This document shows, one piece after another, positions 10,344 to 24,859 of a DNA stretch of 64,000 bases. The DNA lies in contig OX465107.1 in the NCBI GenBank assembly GCA_949987565.1, positions 11,723,721 to 11,787,720 on the forward strand, written 5' to 3'. The stretch's first letter is position 1; every line of letters starts with the position of its first letter. A model generated the notes under the pieces. It was not told where the DNA came from, did no database searches, and worked only from the letters and a program-made list of their open reading frames with translations. This DNA is from Luidia sarsii. Lineage: Eukaryota > Echinodermata > Asteroidea > Paxillosida > Luidiidae. The translations under genes were made by a program, and so were the position numbers.

Positions 10344-12768
10344 TTTTGAGTGACGGATGGTTCCTGAAAACAGAAAGACAGGCGTTGGCGAATGCGAGTT
10401 ATTGATTTTGTTTTATCTAAGTTGGGGCGGACTAATTCCGAAACAACGGTTATGGTGATGGGTTGGCTAGATTGCTCGGAGAGATGTCAGTCGAGACGAT
10501 GGTGAGCAAAGTGCGGCAACTCTTGTGCAGCCTGCCAGGCCGAATTTCTGCAACGATTTTGGGAAGCATCCCTGCACTTTCGCAGCAAAATAGGTCCACA
10601 TTTCAAGCACTACGTGTTCCAAATTAAACGCGAAATCGGACATTGAACACCCGGGTCGTCTTAAGCTTGACCGATTCTACAATGTATCAGTTAATAAGAC
10701 TCCAAAGGCCCCTGATTAAAAACAAGTTGTGGGTCTACATTTTATGATAATGAGCTGGGCGGAGCCGTCTTTGATTGAAATAGTGCGCTGCAACCGTGCA
10801 GCTCGATCTATGACCATCATCAAGTGCGGAATCAGGTAGACAGGCTAGGCGTTGAAGCCTTTAAATTGATGAAACTGCCTAATTTCTGGACATTACAGAT
10901 TTGAGAAATAACTTGCTCATCAAGAAGGTTGTAAAAATGTTAGATTTTGAGTGAATTTTTATAGCTGAAAAATCTGCCGTTTTCGAGAAAAGGAGAAATT
11001 CTTGAAATTCCAAAGATCGCTCGGTTGAGTCCCTCTCACAAATACCGCCCTCTATGTCTGGAAAAGGGTACCTTTTGATTTCGTTTCCGCCGCGGTTTTT
11101 CTCATGACATGCGCTATGGTCGACGGATTGGGCCAAAACCCACGCAATTGTATCATCTCATGTAATAATTATACACGTTGAGTTGACAAAGTATGGAAGC
11201 GATTCTTTGATTTAGCAAATTGCTGCGCCCTACCTTTAAAAATCATATAATTTGCAATCTATTAGTCTTTTGTTAAGCCCCGAAAGACTCCATAAATTAA
11301 AGAGAAAATGCCTTTCTGTATGGTATGATGATGAACTCGGGCAGCTATCTTGGCCTGATTAAGTGTGCTGCATAGGATGAAGTAAACCGAGTCAACTCAT
11401 TTGGGCCCCTTTGCAAAAATCGTGACTTTGCGCCTGCGTTCTTACTTTTCATTTCTCATCCCGTGAGGATTTCATCAGGCTGAGCAGAATGCACTGTTTG
11501 TTTTGTCAACGTTGGTTTTTGTACAATTATAATTATCGTCAAGAATACGCGGTCATACCTTGTGACCATATTCGTCTCGGAAATGAGCGCAACCAAGGAA
11601 CTCATCTTTCCGTAAACAAGTCGCCTTCACTAGCTGCACGTACCTTAATCACGTTGAGACTGAAATCTCACCAGTTTGAATAATATGGAAGGCTCCGAAA
11701 ATGTACATCAAGAAGTGTTCGGCATGTCAAAGATAATTATATTTCGTGCAAATATAACCACTGTGACGGGCAGAGCGAGAGGGGGGAATTAATGTAAAAA
11801 CAAAAGAAAGGATGTTATACATTTCTTATTTTGTTTTAAAAATAAACAAGCATACATTAAAAGCTTGCGAGAGAAAAAGTTACGCGGTGTCAGACCAAGC
11901 TTTCAGATCTCCCAGGGCCGCGAGGAACGCCCCGTGTGCACGGATCTATATAGAGCTCTTCTGGCCTCGGTACCGGTCCACCGCGCGTCCTCCCCTGACC
12001 TCATCCATATAGGCCGTAGACCCACGCGCCATGTGAGGGAGGAAACACAGCGGGCCCTAGACCTTGGCCGCCGAGTCGACCAAACGCATGTGTCCCTGTA
12101 CGAAGACGCGAACCTGGATTATGAGGACAGTCCCAGCATCACACCGGCACATCAGGATGCGCCACATGCGAAGTTGGTGGTTGCGGGAGTTTTTTTAACA
12201 CCTTATACTGCGGGACCGCGCCGAGAAAAAAAATGGAAACGAGAAGGTGCCCCAGGATTCGAACCACGGACATACACCTTGCTAGCCGAGCGTTTGTACA
12301 ACAAGGCCACTCGCATTGCCTAACACGTCCTCACTTCTAACACTTTAATAGTCCAACGGAAAACTAGGGGCTCTGCCGTTGGCGGCGGGCTTTTGGACTT
12401 GGCTGCGTTCGAGTAAAAACATCCACAAGAATAACCAAACAAATCAAATGAATACACGTAGAATCATTTCGTCACACAGGAGTAGCGCAATTTCGGTGGA
12501 AAATGTCCCTCGAAACTTTAGTAGCGTAGGGAATCGATCAAAAGGGAAACGTATTTCTTTTCTATTGATGTATCCTGTATGAGAACGGAGTAACCTTGTT
12601 GCTTTGATATCCAACGAGGGCGCTATTCCGACCTAACGGTCATGCTTCCGCCGGAATTATAATGGGTGCCATCCGTCACACACATGCAACAGAAATAGTC
12701 CGCGTTTGGGGGGAATTTCGGTCGCAGAGTCAATTTGGTCGATGTTGATTCCATAATATTATTAGCTA
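10344..12768. repeat. Unit 5 (2425 bp), A-to-B transition unit
   Basis: Left half is A-type (CAACGATT, GGGTACCTTTTG). Right half is B-like from about 12.2 kb: eight A's, CACTTCTAAC, CCAACGGAAAAC. One base gained in the A-run and one lost in CCGG to CGG leave the length at 2425. tRNA-like module 12242-12321, B box 12255-12265. Private GAATACACG near 12450. Confidence 0.95.
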
Positions 12769-15187
12769 TTTTGAGTGACGGATGGTTCCTGAAAACAGAA
12801 AGACAGGCGTTGGCGAATGCGAGTTATTGATTTTGTTTTATCTAAGTTGGGGCGGACTAATTCCGAAACAACGGTTATGGTGATGGGTTGGCTAGATTGC
12901 TCGGAGAGATGTCAGTCGAGACGATGGTGAGCAAAGTGCGGCAACTCGTGTGCAGCCTGCCAGGCCGAATTTCTGCAAGGATTTTGGGAAGCATCCCTGC
13001 ACTTCCGCAGCAAAATAGGTCCACATTTCAAGCACTACGTGTTCCAAATTAAACGCGAAATCGAACATTGAGCACCCGGGTCGTCTTAAGCTTGACCGAT
13101 TCTACAATGTATCAGTTAATTAGACACCAAAGGCCCCTGATTAAAAACAAGTTGTGGGTCTACATTTTATGATAATGAGCTGGGCGGAGCCGTCTTTGAT
13201 TGAAATAGTGCGCTGCAACCGTGCAGCTCGATCTATGACCATCATCAAGTGCGGAATCAGGTAGACAGGCTTGGCGTTAAAGCCTTTAAATTGATGATAC
13301 TGCCTAATTTCTGGACATCACAGATTTGAGAAATAACTTGTTCATCAAGAAGGTTGTAAAAATGTCAGATTTTGCGTGAATTTCAATAGCTGAAAAATCT
13401 GCCGTTTTCGAGAAAAGGAGAAATTCTTGAAATTCCAAAGATCGCTCGGTTGAGTCCCTCTCACAAATACCGCCCTCTATGTCTGGAAAAGGGTAGCCTT
13501 TGATTTCGTTTCCGCCGCGGTTTTTCTCATGACATGGTCGACGGATTGGGCCAAAACCCACGCAATTGTATCATCTCATGTAATAATTATACACGTTGAG
13601 TTGACAAAGTATGGAAGCGATTCTTTGATTTAGCAAATTGCTGCGCCCTACCTTTAAAAATCATATAATTTGCAATCTATTAGTCTTTTGTTAAGCCCCG
13701 AAAGACTCCATAAATTAAAGAGAAAATGCCTTTCTGTATGGTATGATGATGAACTCGGGCAGCTATCTTGGCCTGATTAAGTGTGCTGCATAGGATGAAG
13801 TAAACCGAGTCAACTGATTTGGGCCCCTTTGCAAAAATCGTGACTTTGCGCCTGCGTTCTTACTTTTCATTTCTCATCCCGTGAGGTTTTCATCAGGCTG
13901 AGCAGAATGCACTGTTTGTTTTGTCAACGTTGGTTTTTGTACAATTATAATTATCGTCAAGAATACGCGGTCATACCTTGTGACCATATTCGTCTCGGAA
14001 ATGAGCGCAACCAAGGAACTCATCTTTCCGTAAACAAGTCGCCTTCACTAGCTGCACGTACCTTAATCACGTTGAGACTGAAATCTCACCAGTTTGAATA
14101 ATATGGAAGGCTCCGAAAATGTACATCAAGAAGTGTTCGGCATGTCAAAGATAATTATATTTCGTGCAAATATAACCACTGTGACGGGCAGAGCGAGAGG
14201 GGGGAATTAATGTAAAAACAAAAAAAAAGGATGTTATACATTTCTTATTTTGTTTTAAAAATAAACAAGCATACATTAAAAGCTTGCGAGAGAAAAAGTT
14301 ACGCGGTGTCAGACCAAGCTTTCAGATCTCCCAGGGCCGCGAGGAACGCCCCGTGTGCACGGATCTATATAGAGCTCTTCTGGCCTCGGTACCGGTCCAC
14401 CGCGCGTCCTCCCCTGACCTCATCCATATAGGCCGTAGACCCACGCGCCATGTGAGGGAGGAAACACAGCGGGCCCTAGACCTTGGCCGCCGAGTCGACC
14501 AAACGCATGTGTCCCTGTACGAAGACGCGAACCTGGATTATGAGGACAGTCCCAGCATCACACCGGCACATCAGGATGCGCCACATGCGAAGTTGGTGGT
14601 TGCGGGAGTTTTTTTAACACCTTATACTGCGGGACCGCGCCGAGAAAAAAAATGGAAACGAGAAGGTGCCCCAGGATTCGAACCACGGACATACACCTTG
14701 CTAGCCGAGCGTTTGTACAACAAGGCCACTCGCATTGCCTAACACGTCCTCACTTCTAACACTTTAATAGTCCAACGGAAAACTAGGGGCTCTGCCGTTG
14801 GCGGCGGGCTTTTGGACTTGGCTGCGTTCGAGTAAAAACATCCACAAGAATAACCAAACAAATCAAATGAATTCACGTAGAATCATTTCGTCACACAGGA
14901 GTAGCGCAATTTCGGTGGAAAATGTCCCTCGAAACTTTAGTAGCGTAGGGAATCGATCAAAAGGGAAACGTATTTCTTTTCTATTGATGTATCCTGTATG
15001 AGAACGGAGTAACCTTGTTGCTTTGATATCCAACGAGGGCGCTATTCCGACCTAACGGTCATGCTTCCGCCGGAATTATAATGGGTGCCATCCGTCACAC
15101 ACATGCAACAGAAATAGTCCGCGTTTGGGGGGAATTTCGGTCGCAGAGTCAATTTGGTCGATGTTGATTCCATAATATTATTAGCTA
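12769..15187. repeat. Unit 6 (2419 bp)
   Basis: First unit with the 7-bp deletion (GACATGGTCG at 13531-13540). It has one extra A in the run near 14220, giving 2419 bp. tRNA-like module 14661-14740, B box 14674-14684. It shares GAGCACCCGGG and TTTCAATAGC with U7. Confidence 0.95.
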
Positions 15188-17605
15188 TTTTGAGTGACGG
15201 ATGGTTCCTGAAAACAGAAAGACAGGCGTTGGCGAATGCGAGTTATTGATTTTGTTTTATCTAAGTTGGGGCGGACTAATTCCGAAACAACGGTTATGGT
15301 GATGGGTTGGCTAGATTGCTCGGAGAGATGTCAGTCGAGACGATGGTGAGCAAAGTGCGGCAACTCGTGTGCAGCCTGCCAGGCCGAATTTCTGCAAGGA
15401 TTTTGGGAAGCATCCCTGCACTTCCGCAGCAAAATAGGTCCACATTTCAAGCACTACGTGTTCCAAATTAAACGCGAAATCGAACATTGAGCACCCGGGT
15501 CGTCTTAAGCTTGACCGATTCTACAATGTATCAGTTAATTAGACACCAAAGGCCCCTGATTAAAAACAAGTTGTGGGTCTACATTTTATGATAATGAGCT
15601 GGGCGGAGCCGTCTTTGATTGAAATAGTGCGCTGCAACCGTGCAGCTCGATCTATGACCATCATCAAGTGCGGAATCAGGTAGACAGGCTTGGCGTTAAA
15701 GCCTTTAAATTGATGATACTGCCTAATTTCTGGACATCACAGATTTGAGAAATAACTTGTTCATCAAGAAGGTTGTAAAAATGTCAGATTTTGCGTGAAT
15801 TTCAATAGCTGAAAAATCTGCCGTTTTCGAGAAAAGGAGAAATTCTTGAAATTCCAAAGATCGCTCGGTTGAGTCCCTCTCACAAATACCGCCCTCTATG
15901 TCTGGAAAAGGGTAGCCTTTGATTTCGTTTCCGCCGCGGTTTTTCTCATGACATGGTCGACGGATTGGGCCAAAACCCACGCAATTGTATCATCTCATGT
16001 AATAATTATACACGTTGAGTTGACAAAGTATGGAAGCGATTCTTTGATTTAGCAAATTGCTGCGCCCTACCTTTAAAAATCATATAATTTGCAATCTATT
16101 AGTCTTTTGTTAAGCCCCGAAAGACTCCATAAATTAAAGAGAAAATGCCTTTCTGTATGGTATGATGATGAACTCGGGCAGCTATCTTGGCCTGATTAAG
16201 TGTGCTGCATAGGATGAAGTAAACCGAGTCAACTGATTTGGGCCCCTTTGCAAAAATCGTGACTTTGCGCCTGCGTTCTTACTTTTCATTTCTCATCCCG
16301 TGAGGTTTTCATCAGGCTGAGCAGAATGCACTGTTTGTTTTGTCAACGTTGGTTTTTGTACAATTATAATTATCGTCAAGAATACGCGGTCATACCTTGT
16401 GACCATATTCGTCTCGGAAATGAGCGCAACCAAGGAACTCATCTTTCCGTAAACAAGTCGCCTTCACTAGCTGCACGTACCTTAATCACGTTGAGACTGA
16501 AATCTCACCAGTTTGAATAATATGGAAGGCTCCGAAAATGTACATCAAGAAGTGTTCGGCATGTCAAAGATAATTATATTTCGTGCAAATATAACCACTG
16601 TGACGGGCAGAGCGAGAGGGGGGAATTAATGTAAAAACAAAAGAAAGGATGTTATACATTTCTTATTTTGTTTTAAAAATAAACAAGCATACATTAAAAG
16701 CTTGCGAGAGAAAAAGTTACGCGGTGTCAGACCAAGCTTTCAGATCTCCCAGGGCCGCGAGGAACGCCCCGTGTGCACGGATCTATATAGAGCTCTTCTG
16801 GCCTCGGTACCGGTCCACCGCGCGTCCTCCCCTGACCTCATCCATATAGGCCGTAGACCCACGCGCCATGTGAGGGAGGAAACACAGCGGGCCCTAGACC
16901 TTGGCCGCCGAGTCGACCAAACGCATGTGTCCCTGTACGAAGACGCGAACCTGGATTATGAGGACAGTCCCAGCATCACACCGGCACATCAGGATGCGCC
17001 ACATGCGAAGTTGGTGGTTGCGGGAGTTTTTTTAACACCTTATACTGCGGGACCGCGCCGAGAAAAAAAATGGAAACGAGAAGGTGCCCCAGGATTCGAA
17101 CCACGGACATACACCTTGCTAGCCGAGCGTTTGTACAACAAGGCCACTCGCATTGCCTAACACGTCCTCACTTCTAACACTTTAATAGTCCAACGGAAAA
17201 CTAGGGGCTCTGCCGTTGGCGGCGGGCTTTTGGACTTGGCTGCGTTCGAGTAAAAACATCCACAAGAATAACCAAACAAATCAAATGAATTCACGTAGAA
17301 TCATTTCGTCACACAGGAGTAGCGCAATTTCGGTGGAAAATGTCCCTCGAAACTTTAGTAGCGTAGGGAATCGATCAAAAGGGAAACGTATTTCTTTTCT
17401 ATTGATGTATCCTGTATGAGAACGGAGTAACCTTGTTGCTTTGATATCCAACGAGGGCGCTATTCCGACCTAACGGTCATGCTTCCGCCGGAATTATAAT
17501 GGGTGCCATCCGTCACACACATGCAACAGAAATAGTCCGCGTTTGGGGGGAATTTCGGTCGCAGAGTCAATTTGGTCGATGTTGATTCCATAATATTATT
17601 AGCTA
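15188..17605. repeat. Unit 7 (2418 bp)
   Basis: Block B unit. tRNA-like module 17079-17158, B box 17092-17102. Keeps GAGCACCCGGG and the stop-containing TTAAACGCG. Confidence 0.95.
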
Positions 17606-20023
17606 TTTTGAGTGACGGATGGTTCCTGAAAACAGAAAGACAGGCGTTGGCGAATGCGAGTTATTGATTTTGTTTTATCTAAGTTGGGGCGGACTAATTC
17701 CGAAACAACGGTTATGGTGATGGGTTGGCTAGATTGCTCGGAGAGATGTCAGTCGAGACGATGGTGAGCAAAGTGCGGCAACTCGTGTGCAGCCTGCCAG
17801 GCCGAATTTCTGCAAGGATTTTGGGAAGCATCCCTGCACTTCCGCAGCAAAATAGGTCCACATTTCAAGCACTACGTGTTCCAAATTACACGCGAAATCG
17901 AACATTGAACACCCGGGTCGTCTTAAGCTTGACCGATTCTACAATGTATCAGTTAATTAGACACCAAAGGCCCCTGATTAAAAACAAGTTGTGGGTCTAC
18001 ATTTTATGATAATGAGCTGGGCGGAGCCGTCTTTGATTGAAATAGTGCGCTGCAACCGTGCAGCTCGATCTATGACCATCATCAAGTGCGGAATCAGGTA
18101 GACAGGCTTGGCGTTAAAGCCTTTGAATTGATGATACTGCCTAATTTCTGGACATCACAGATTTGAGAAATAACTTGTTCATCAAGAAGGTTGTAAAAAT
18201 GTCAGATTTTGCGTGAATTTTAATAGCTGAAAAATCTGCCGTTTTCGAGAAAAGGAGAAATTCTTGAAATTCCAAAGATCGCTCGGTTGAGTCCCTCTCA
18301 CAAATACCGCCCTCTATGTCTGGAAAAGGGTAGCCTTTGATTTCGTTTCCGCCGCGGTTTTTCTCATGACATGGTCGACGGATTGGGCCAAAACCCACGC
18401 AATTGTATCATCTCATGTAATAATTATACACGTTGAGTTGACAAAGTATGGAAGCGATTCTTTGATTTAGCAAATTGCTGCGCCCTACCTTTAAAAATCA
18501 TATAATTTGCAATCTATTAGTCTTTTGTTAAGCCCCGAAAGACTCCATAAATTAAAGAGAAAATGCCTTTCTGTATGGTATGATGATGAACTCGGGCAGC
18601 TATCTTGGCCTGAGTAAGTGTGCTGCATAGGATGAAGTAAACCGAGTCAACTGATTTGGGCCCCTTTGCAAAAATCGTGACTTTGCGCCTGCGTTCTTAC
18701 TTTTCATTTCTCATCCCGTGAGGTTTTCATCAGGCTGAGCAGAATGCACTGTTTGTTTTGTCAACGTTGGTTTTTGTACAATTATAATTATCGTCAAGAA
18801 TACGCGGTCATACCTTGTGACCATATTCGTCTCGGAAATGAGCGCAACCAAGGAACTCATCTTTCCGTAAACAAGTCGCCTTCACTAGCTGCACGTACCT
18901 TAATCACGTTGAGACTGAAATCTCACCAGTTTGAATAATATGGAAGGCTCCGAAAATGTACATCAAGAAGTGTTCGGCATGTCAAAGATAATTATATTTC
19001 GTGCAAATATAACCACTGTGACGGGCAGAGCGAGAGGGGGGAATTAATGTAAAAACAAAAGAAAGGATGTTATACATTTCTTATTTTGTTTTAAAAATAA
19101 ACAAGCATACATTAAAAGCTTGCGAGAGAAAAAGTTACGCGGTGTCAGACCAAGCTTTCAGATCTCCCAGGGCCGCGAGGAACGCCCCGTGTGCACGGAT
19201 CTATATAGAGCTCTTCTGGCCTCGGTACCGGTCCACCGCGCGTCCTCCCCTGACCTCATCCATATAGGCCGTAGACCCACGCGCCATGTGAGGGAGGAAA
19301 CACAGCGGGCCCTAGACCTTGGCCGCCGAGTCGACCAAACGCATGTGTCCCTGTACGAAGACGCGAACCTGGATTATGAGGACAGTCCCAGCATCACACC
19401 GGCACATCAGGATGCGCCACATGCGAAGTTGGTGGTTGCGGGAGTTTTTTTAACACCTTATACTGCGGGACCGCGCCGAGAAAAAAAATGGAAACGAGAA
19501 GGTGCCCCAGGATTCGAACCACGGACATACACCTTGCTAGCCGAGCGTTTGTACAACAAGGCCACTCGCATTGCCTAACACGTCCTCACTTCTAACACTT
19601 TAATAGTCCAACGGAAAACTAGGGGCTCTGCCGTTGGCGGCGGGCTTTTGGACTTGGCTGCGTTCGAGTAAAAACATCCACAAGAATAACCAAACAAATC
19701 AAATGAATTCACGTAGAATCATTTCGTCACACAGGAGTAGCGCAATTTCGGTGGAAAATGTCCCTCGAAACTTTAGTAGCGTAGGGAATCGATCAAAAGG
19801 GAAACGTATTTCTTTTCTATTGATGTATCCTGTATGAGAACGGAGTAACCTTGTTGCTTTGATATCCAACGAGGGCGCTATTCCGACCTAACGGTCATGC
19901 TTCCGCCGGAATTATAATGGGTGCCATCCGTCACACACATGCAACAGAAATAGTCCGCGTTTGGGGGGAATTTCGGTCGCAGAGTCAATTTGGTCGATGT
20001 TGATTCCATAATATTATTAGCTA
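17606..20023. repeat. Unit 8 (2418 bp)
   Basis: First unit with TTACACGCG (C at about 17889). tRNA-like module 19497-19576, B box 19510-19520. G at 18125 shared only with U9. Private CCTGAGTAAG near 18611. Confidence 0.95.
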
Positions 20024-22441
20024 TTTTGAGTGACGGATGGTTCCTGAAAACAGAAAGACAGGCGTTGGCGAATGCGAGTTATTGATTTTGTTTTATCTAA
20101 GTTGGGGCGGACTAATTCCGAAACAACGGTTATGGTGATGGGTTGGCTAGATTGCTCGGAGAGATGTCAGTCGAGACGATGGTGAGCAAAGTGCGGCAAC
20201 TCGTGTGCAGCCTGCCAGGCCGAATTTCTGCAAGGATTTTGGGAAGCATCCCTGCACTTCCGCAGCAAAATAGGTCCACATTTCAAGCACTACGTGTTCC
20301 AAATTACACGCGAAATCGAACATTGAACACCCGGGTCGTCTTAAGCTTGACCGATTCTACAATGTATCAGTTAATTAGACACCAAAGGCCCCTGATTAAA
20401 AACAAGTTGTGGGTCTACATTTTATGATAATGAGCTGGGCGGAGCCGTCTTTGATTGAAATAGTGCGCTGCAACCGTGCAGCTCGATCTATGACCATCAT
20501 CAAGTGCGGAATCAGGTAGACAGGCTTGGCGTTAAAGCCTTTGAATTGATGATACTGCCTAATTTCTGGACATCACAGATTTGAGAAATAACTTGTTCAT
20601 CAAGAAGGTTGTAAAAATGTCAGATTTTGCGTGAATTTTAATAGCTGAAAAATCTGCCGTTTTCGAGAAAAGGAGAAATTCTTGAAATTCCAAAGATCGC
20701 TCGGTTGAGTCCCTCTCACAAATACCGCCCTCTATGTCTGGAAAAGGGTAGCCTTTGATTTCGTTTCCGCCGCGGTTTTTCTCATGACATGGTCGACGGA
20801 TTGGGCCAAAACCCACGCAATTGTATCATCTCATGTAATAATTATACACGTTGAGTTGACAAAGTATGGAAGCGATTCTTTGATTTAGCAAATTGCTGCG
20901 CCCTACCTTTAAAAATCATATAATTTGCAATCTATTAGTCTTTTGTTAAGCCCCGAAAGACTCCATAAATTAAAGAGAAAATGCCTTTCTGTATGGTATG
21001 ATGATGAACTCGGGCAGCTATCTTGGCCTGATTAAGTGTGCTGCATAGGATGAAGTAAACCGAGTCAACTGATTTGGGCCCCTTTGCAAAAATCGTGACT
21101 TTGCGCCTGCGTTCTTATTTTTCATTTCTCATCCCGTGAGGTTTTCATCAGGCTGAGCAGAATGCACTGTTTGTTTTGTCAACGTTGGTTTTTGTACAAT
21201 TATAATTATCGTCAAGAATACGCGGTCATACCTTGTGACCATATTCGTCTCGGAAATGAGCGCAACCAAGGAACTCATCTTTCCGTAAACAAGTCGCCTT
21301 CACTAGCTGCACGTACCTTAATCACGTTGAGACTGAAATCTCACCAGTTTGAATAATATGGAAGGCTCCGAAAATGTACATCAAGAAGTGTTCGGCATGT
21401 CAAAGATAATTATATTTCGTGCAAATATAACCACTGTGACGGGCAGAGCGAGAGGGGGGAATTAATGTAAAAACAAAAGAAAGGATGTTATACATTTCTT
21501 ATTTTGTTTTAAAAATAAACAAGCATACATTAAAAGCTTGCGAGAGAAAAAGTTACGCGGTGTCAGACCAAGCTTTCAGATCTCCCAGGGCCGCGAGGAA
21601 CGCCCCGTGTGCACGGATCTATATAGAGCTCTTCTGGCCTCGGTACCGGTCCACCGCGCGTCCTCCCCTGACCTCATCCATATAGGCCGTAGACCCACGC
21701 GCCATGTGAGGGAGGAAACACAGCGGGCCCTAGACCTTGGCCGCCGAGTCGACCAAACGCATGTGTCCCTGTACGAAGACGCGAACCTGGATTATGAGGA
21801 CAGTCCCAGCATCACACCGGCACATCAGGATGCGCCACATGCGAAGTTGGTGGTTGCGGGAGTTTTTTTAACACCTTATACTGCGGGACCGCGCCGAGAA
21901 AAAAAATGGAAACGAGAAGGTGCCCCAGGATTCGAACCACGGACATACACCTTGCTAGCCGAGCGTTTGTACAACAAGGCCACTCGCATTGCCTAACACG
22001 TCCTCACTTCTAACACTTTAATAGTCCAACGGAAAACTAGGGGCTCTGCCGTTGGCGGCGGGCTTTTGGACTTGGCTGCGTTCGAGTAAAAACATCCACA
22101 AGAATAACCAAACAAATCAAATGAATTCACGTAGAATCATTTCGTCACACAGGAGTAGCGCAATTTCGGTGGAAAATGTCCCTCGAAACTTTAGTAGCGT
22201 AGGGAATCGATCAAAAGGGAAACGTATTTCTTTTCTATTGATGTATCCTGTATGAGAACGGAGTAACCTTGTTGCTTTGATATCCAACGAGGGCGCTATT
22301 CCGACCTAACGGTCATGCTTCCGCCGGAATTATAATGGGTGCCATCCGTCACACACATGCAACAGAAATAGTCCGCGTTTGGGGGGAATTTCGGTCGCAG
22401 AGTCAATTTGGTCGATGTTGATTCCATAATATTATTAGCTA
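20024..22441. repeat. Unit 9 (2418 bp)
   Basis: Block B unit. tRNA-like module 21915-21994, B box 21928-21938. G at 20543 shared with U8. Private TTCTTATTTTTC near 21113. Confidence 0.95.
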
Positions 22442-24859
22442 TTTTGAGTGACGGATGGTTCCTGAAAACAGAAAGACAGGCGTTGGCGAATGCGAGTTAT
22501 TGATTTTGTTTTATCTAAGTTGGGGCGGACTAATTCCGAAACAACGGTTATGGTGATGGGTTGGCTAGATTGCTCGGAGAGATGTCAGTCGAGACGATGG
22601 TGAGCAAAGTGCGGCAACTCGTGTGCAGCCTGCCAGGCCGAATTTCTGCAAGGATTTTGGGAAGCATCCCTGCACTTCCGCAGCAAAATAGGTCCACATT
22701 TCAAGCACTACGTGTTCCAAATTACACGCGAAATCGAACATTGAACACCCGGGTCGTCTTAAGCTTGACCGATTCTACAATGTATCAGTTAATTAGACAC
22801 CAAAGGCCCCTGATTAAAAACAAGTTGTGGGTCTACATTTTATGATAATGAGCTGGGCGGAGCCGTCTTTGATTGAAATAGTGCGCTGCAACCGTGCAGC
22901 TCGATCTATGACCATCATCAAGTGCGGAATCAGGTAGACAGGCTTGGCGTTAAAGCCTTTAAATTGATGATACTGCCTAATTTCTGGACATCACAGATTT
23001 GAGAAATAACTTGTTCATCAAGAAGGTTGTAAAAATGTCAGATTTTGCGTGAATTTTAATAGCTGAAAAATCTGCCGTTTTCGAGAAAAGGAGAAATTCT
23101 TGAAATTCCAAAGATCGCTCGGTTGAGTCCCTCTCACAAATACCGCCCTCTATGTCTGGAAAAGGGTAGCCTTTGATTTCGTTTCCGCCGCGGTTTTTCT
23201 CATGACATGGTCGACGGATTGGGCCAAAACCCACGCAATTGTATCATCTCATGTAATAATTATACACGTTGAGTTGACAAAGTATGGAAGCGATTCTTTG
23301 ATTTAGCAAATTGCTGCGCCCTACCTTTAAAAATCATATAATTTGCAATCTATTAGTCTTTTGTTAAGCCCCGAAAGACTCCATAAATTAAAGAGAAAAT
23401 GCCTTTCTGTATGGTATGATGATGAACTCGGGCAGCTATCTTGGCCTGATTAAGTGTGCTGCATAGGATGAAGTAAACCGAGTCAACTGATTTGGGCCCC
23501 TTTGCAAAAATCGTGACTTTGCGCCTGCGTTCTTACTTTTCATTTCTCATCCCGTGAGGTTTTCATCAGGCTGAGCAGAATGCACTGTTTCTTTTGTCAA
23601 CGTTGGTTTTTGTACAATTATAATTATCGTCAAGAATACGCGGTCATACCTTGTGACCATATTCGTCTCGGAAATGAGCGCAACCAAGGAACTCATCTTT
23701 CCGTAAACAAGTCGCCTTCACTAGCTGCACGTACCTTAATCACGTTGAGACTGAAATCTCACCAGTTTGAATAATATGGAAGGCTCCGAAAATGTACATC
23801 AAGAAGTGTTCGGCATGTCAAAGATAATTATATTTCGTGCAAATATAACCACTGTGACGGGCAGAGCGAGAGGGGGGAATTAATGTAAAAACAAAAGAAA
23901 GGATGTTATACATTTCTTATTTTGTTTTAAAAATAAACAAGCATACATTAAAAGCTTGCGAGAGAAAAAGTTACGCGGTGTCAGACCAAGCTTTCAGATC
24001 TCCCAGGGCCGCGAGGAACGCCCCGTGTGCACGGATCTATATAGAGCTCTTCTGGCCTCGGTACCGGTCCACCGCGCGTCCTCCCCTGACCTCATCCATA
24101 TAGGCCGTAGACCCACGCGCCATGTGAGGGAGGAAACACAGCGGGCCCTAGACCTTGGCCGCCGAGTCGACCAAACGCATGTGTCCCTGTACGAAGACGC
24201 GAACCTGGATTATGAGGACAGTCCCAGCATCACACCGGCACATCAGGATGCGCCACATGCGAAGTTGGTGGTTGCGGGAGTTTTTTTAACACCTTATACT
24301 GCGGGACCGCGCCGAGAAAAAAAATGGAAACGAGAAGGTGCCCCAGGATTCGAACCACGGACATACACCTTGCTAGCCGAGCGTTTGTACAACAAGGCCA
24401 CTCGCATTGCCTAACACGTCCTCACTTCTAACACTTTAATAGTCCAACGGAAAACTAGGGGCTCTGCCGTTGGCGGCGGGCTTTTGGACTTGGCTGCGTT
24501 CGAGTAAAAACATCCACAAGAATAACCAAACAAATCAAATGAATTCACGTAGAATCATTTCGTCACACAGGAGTAGCGCAATTTCGGTGGAAAATGTCCC
24601 TCGAAACTTTAGTAGCGTAGGGAATCGATCAAAAGGGAAACGTATTTCTTTTCTATTGATGTATCCTGTATGAGAACGGAGTAACCTTGTTGCTTTGATA
24701 TCCAACGAGGGCGCTATTCCGACCTAACGGTCATGCTTCCGCCGGAATTATAATGGGTGCCATCCGTCACACACATGCAACAGAAATAGTCCGCGTTTGG
24801 GGGGAATTTCGGTCGCAGAGTCAATTTGGTCGATGTTGATTCCATAATATTATTAGCTA
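22442..24859. repeat. Unit 10 (2418 bp)
   Basis: First of four adjacent units with C at the CTGTTTC site (23591). tRNA-like module 24333-24412, B box 24346-24356. Confidence 0.95.

Larger units (their letters stand above)
1..12200. repeat. Array block A (2425-bp units, U0-U5)
   Basis: Units here keep the 7 bases GCGCTAT lost in block B and have seven A's at the tRNA-like T-run (2526-2532 in U1). U2-U5 share private states such as CAACGATTTTGGG and CTTTCGCAG about 200-230 bp into the unit, which separate them from U1 and from all later blocks. The change to block B states falls inside U5: its minus-strand 10879-11136 region is still A-type, while its A-run near 12226 is already eight long as in B. 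Confidence 0.85.
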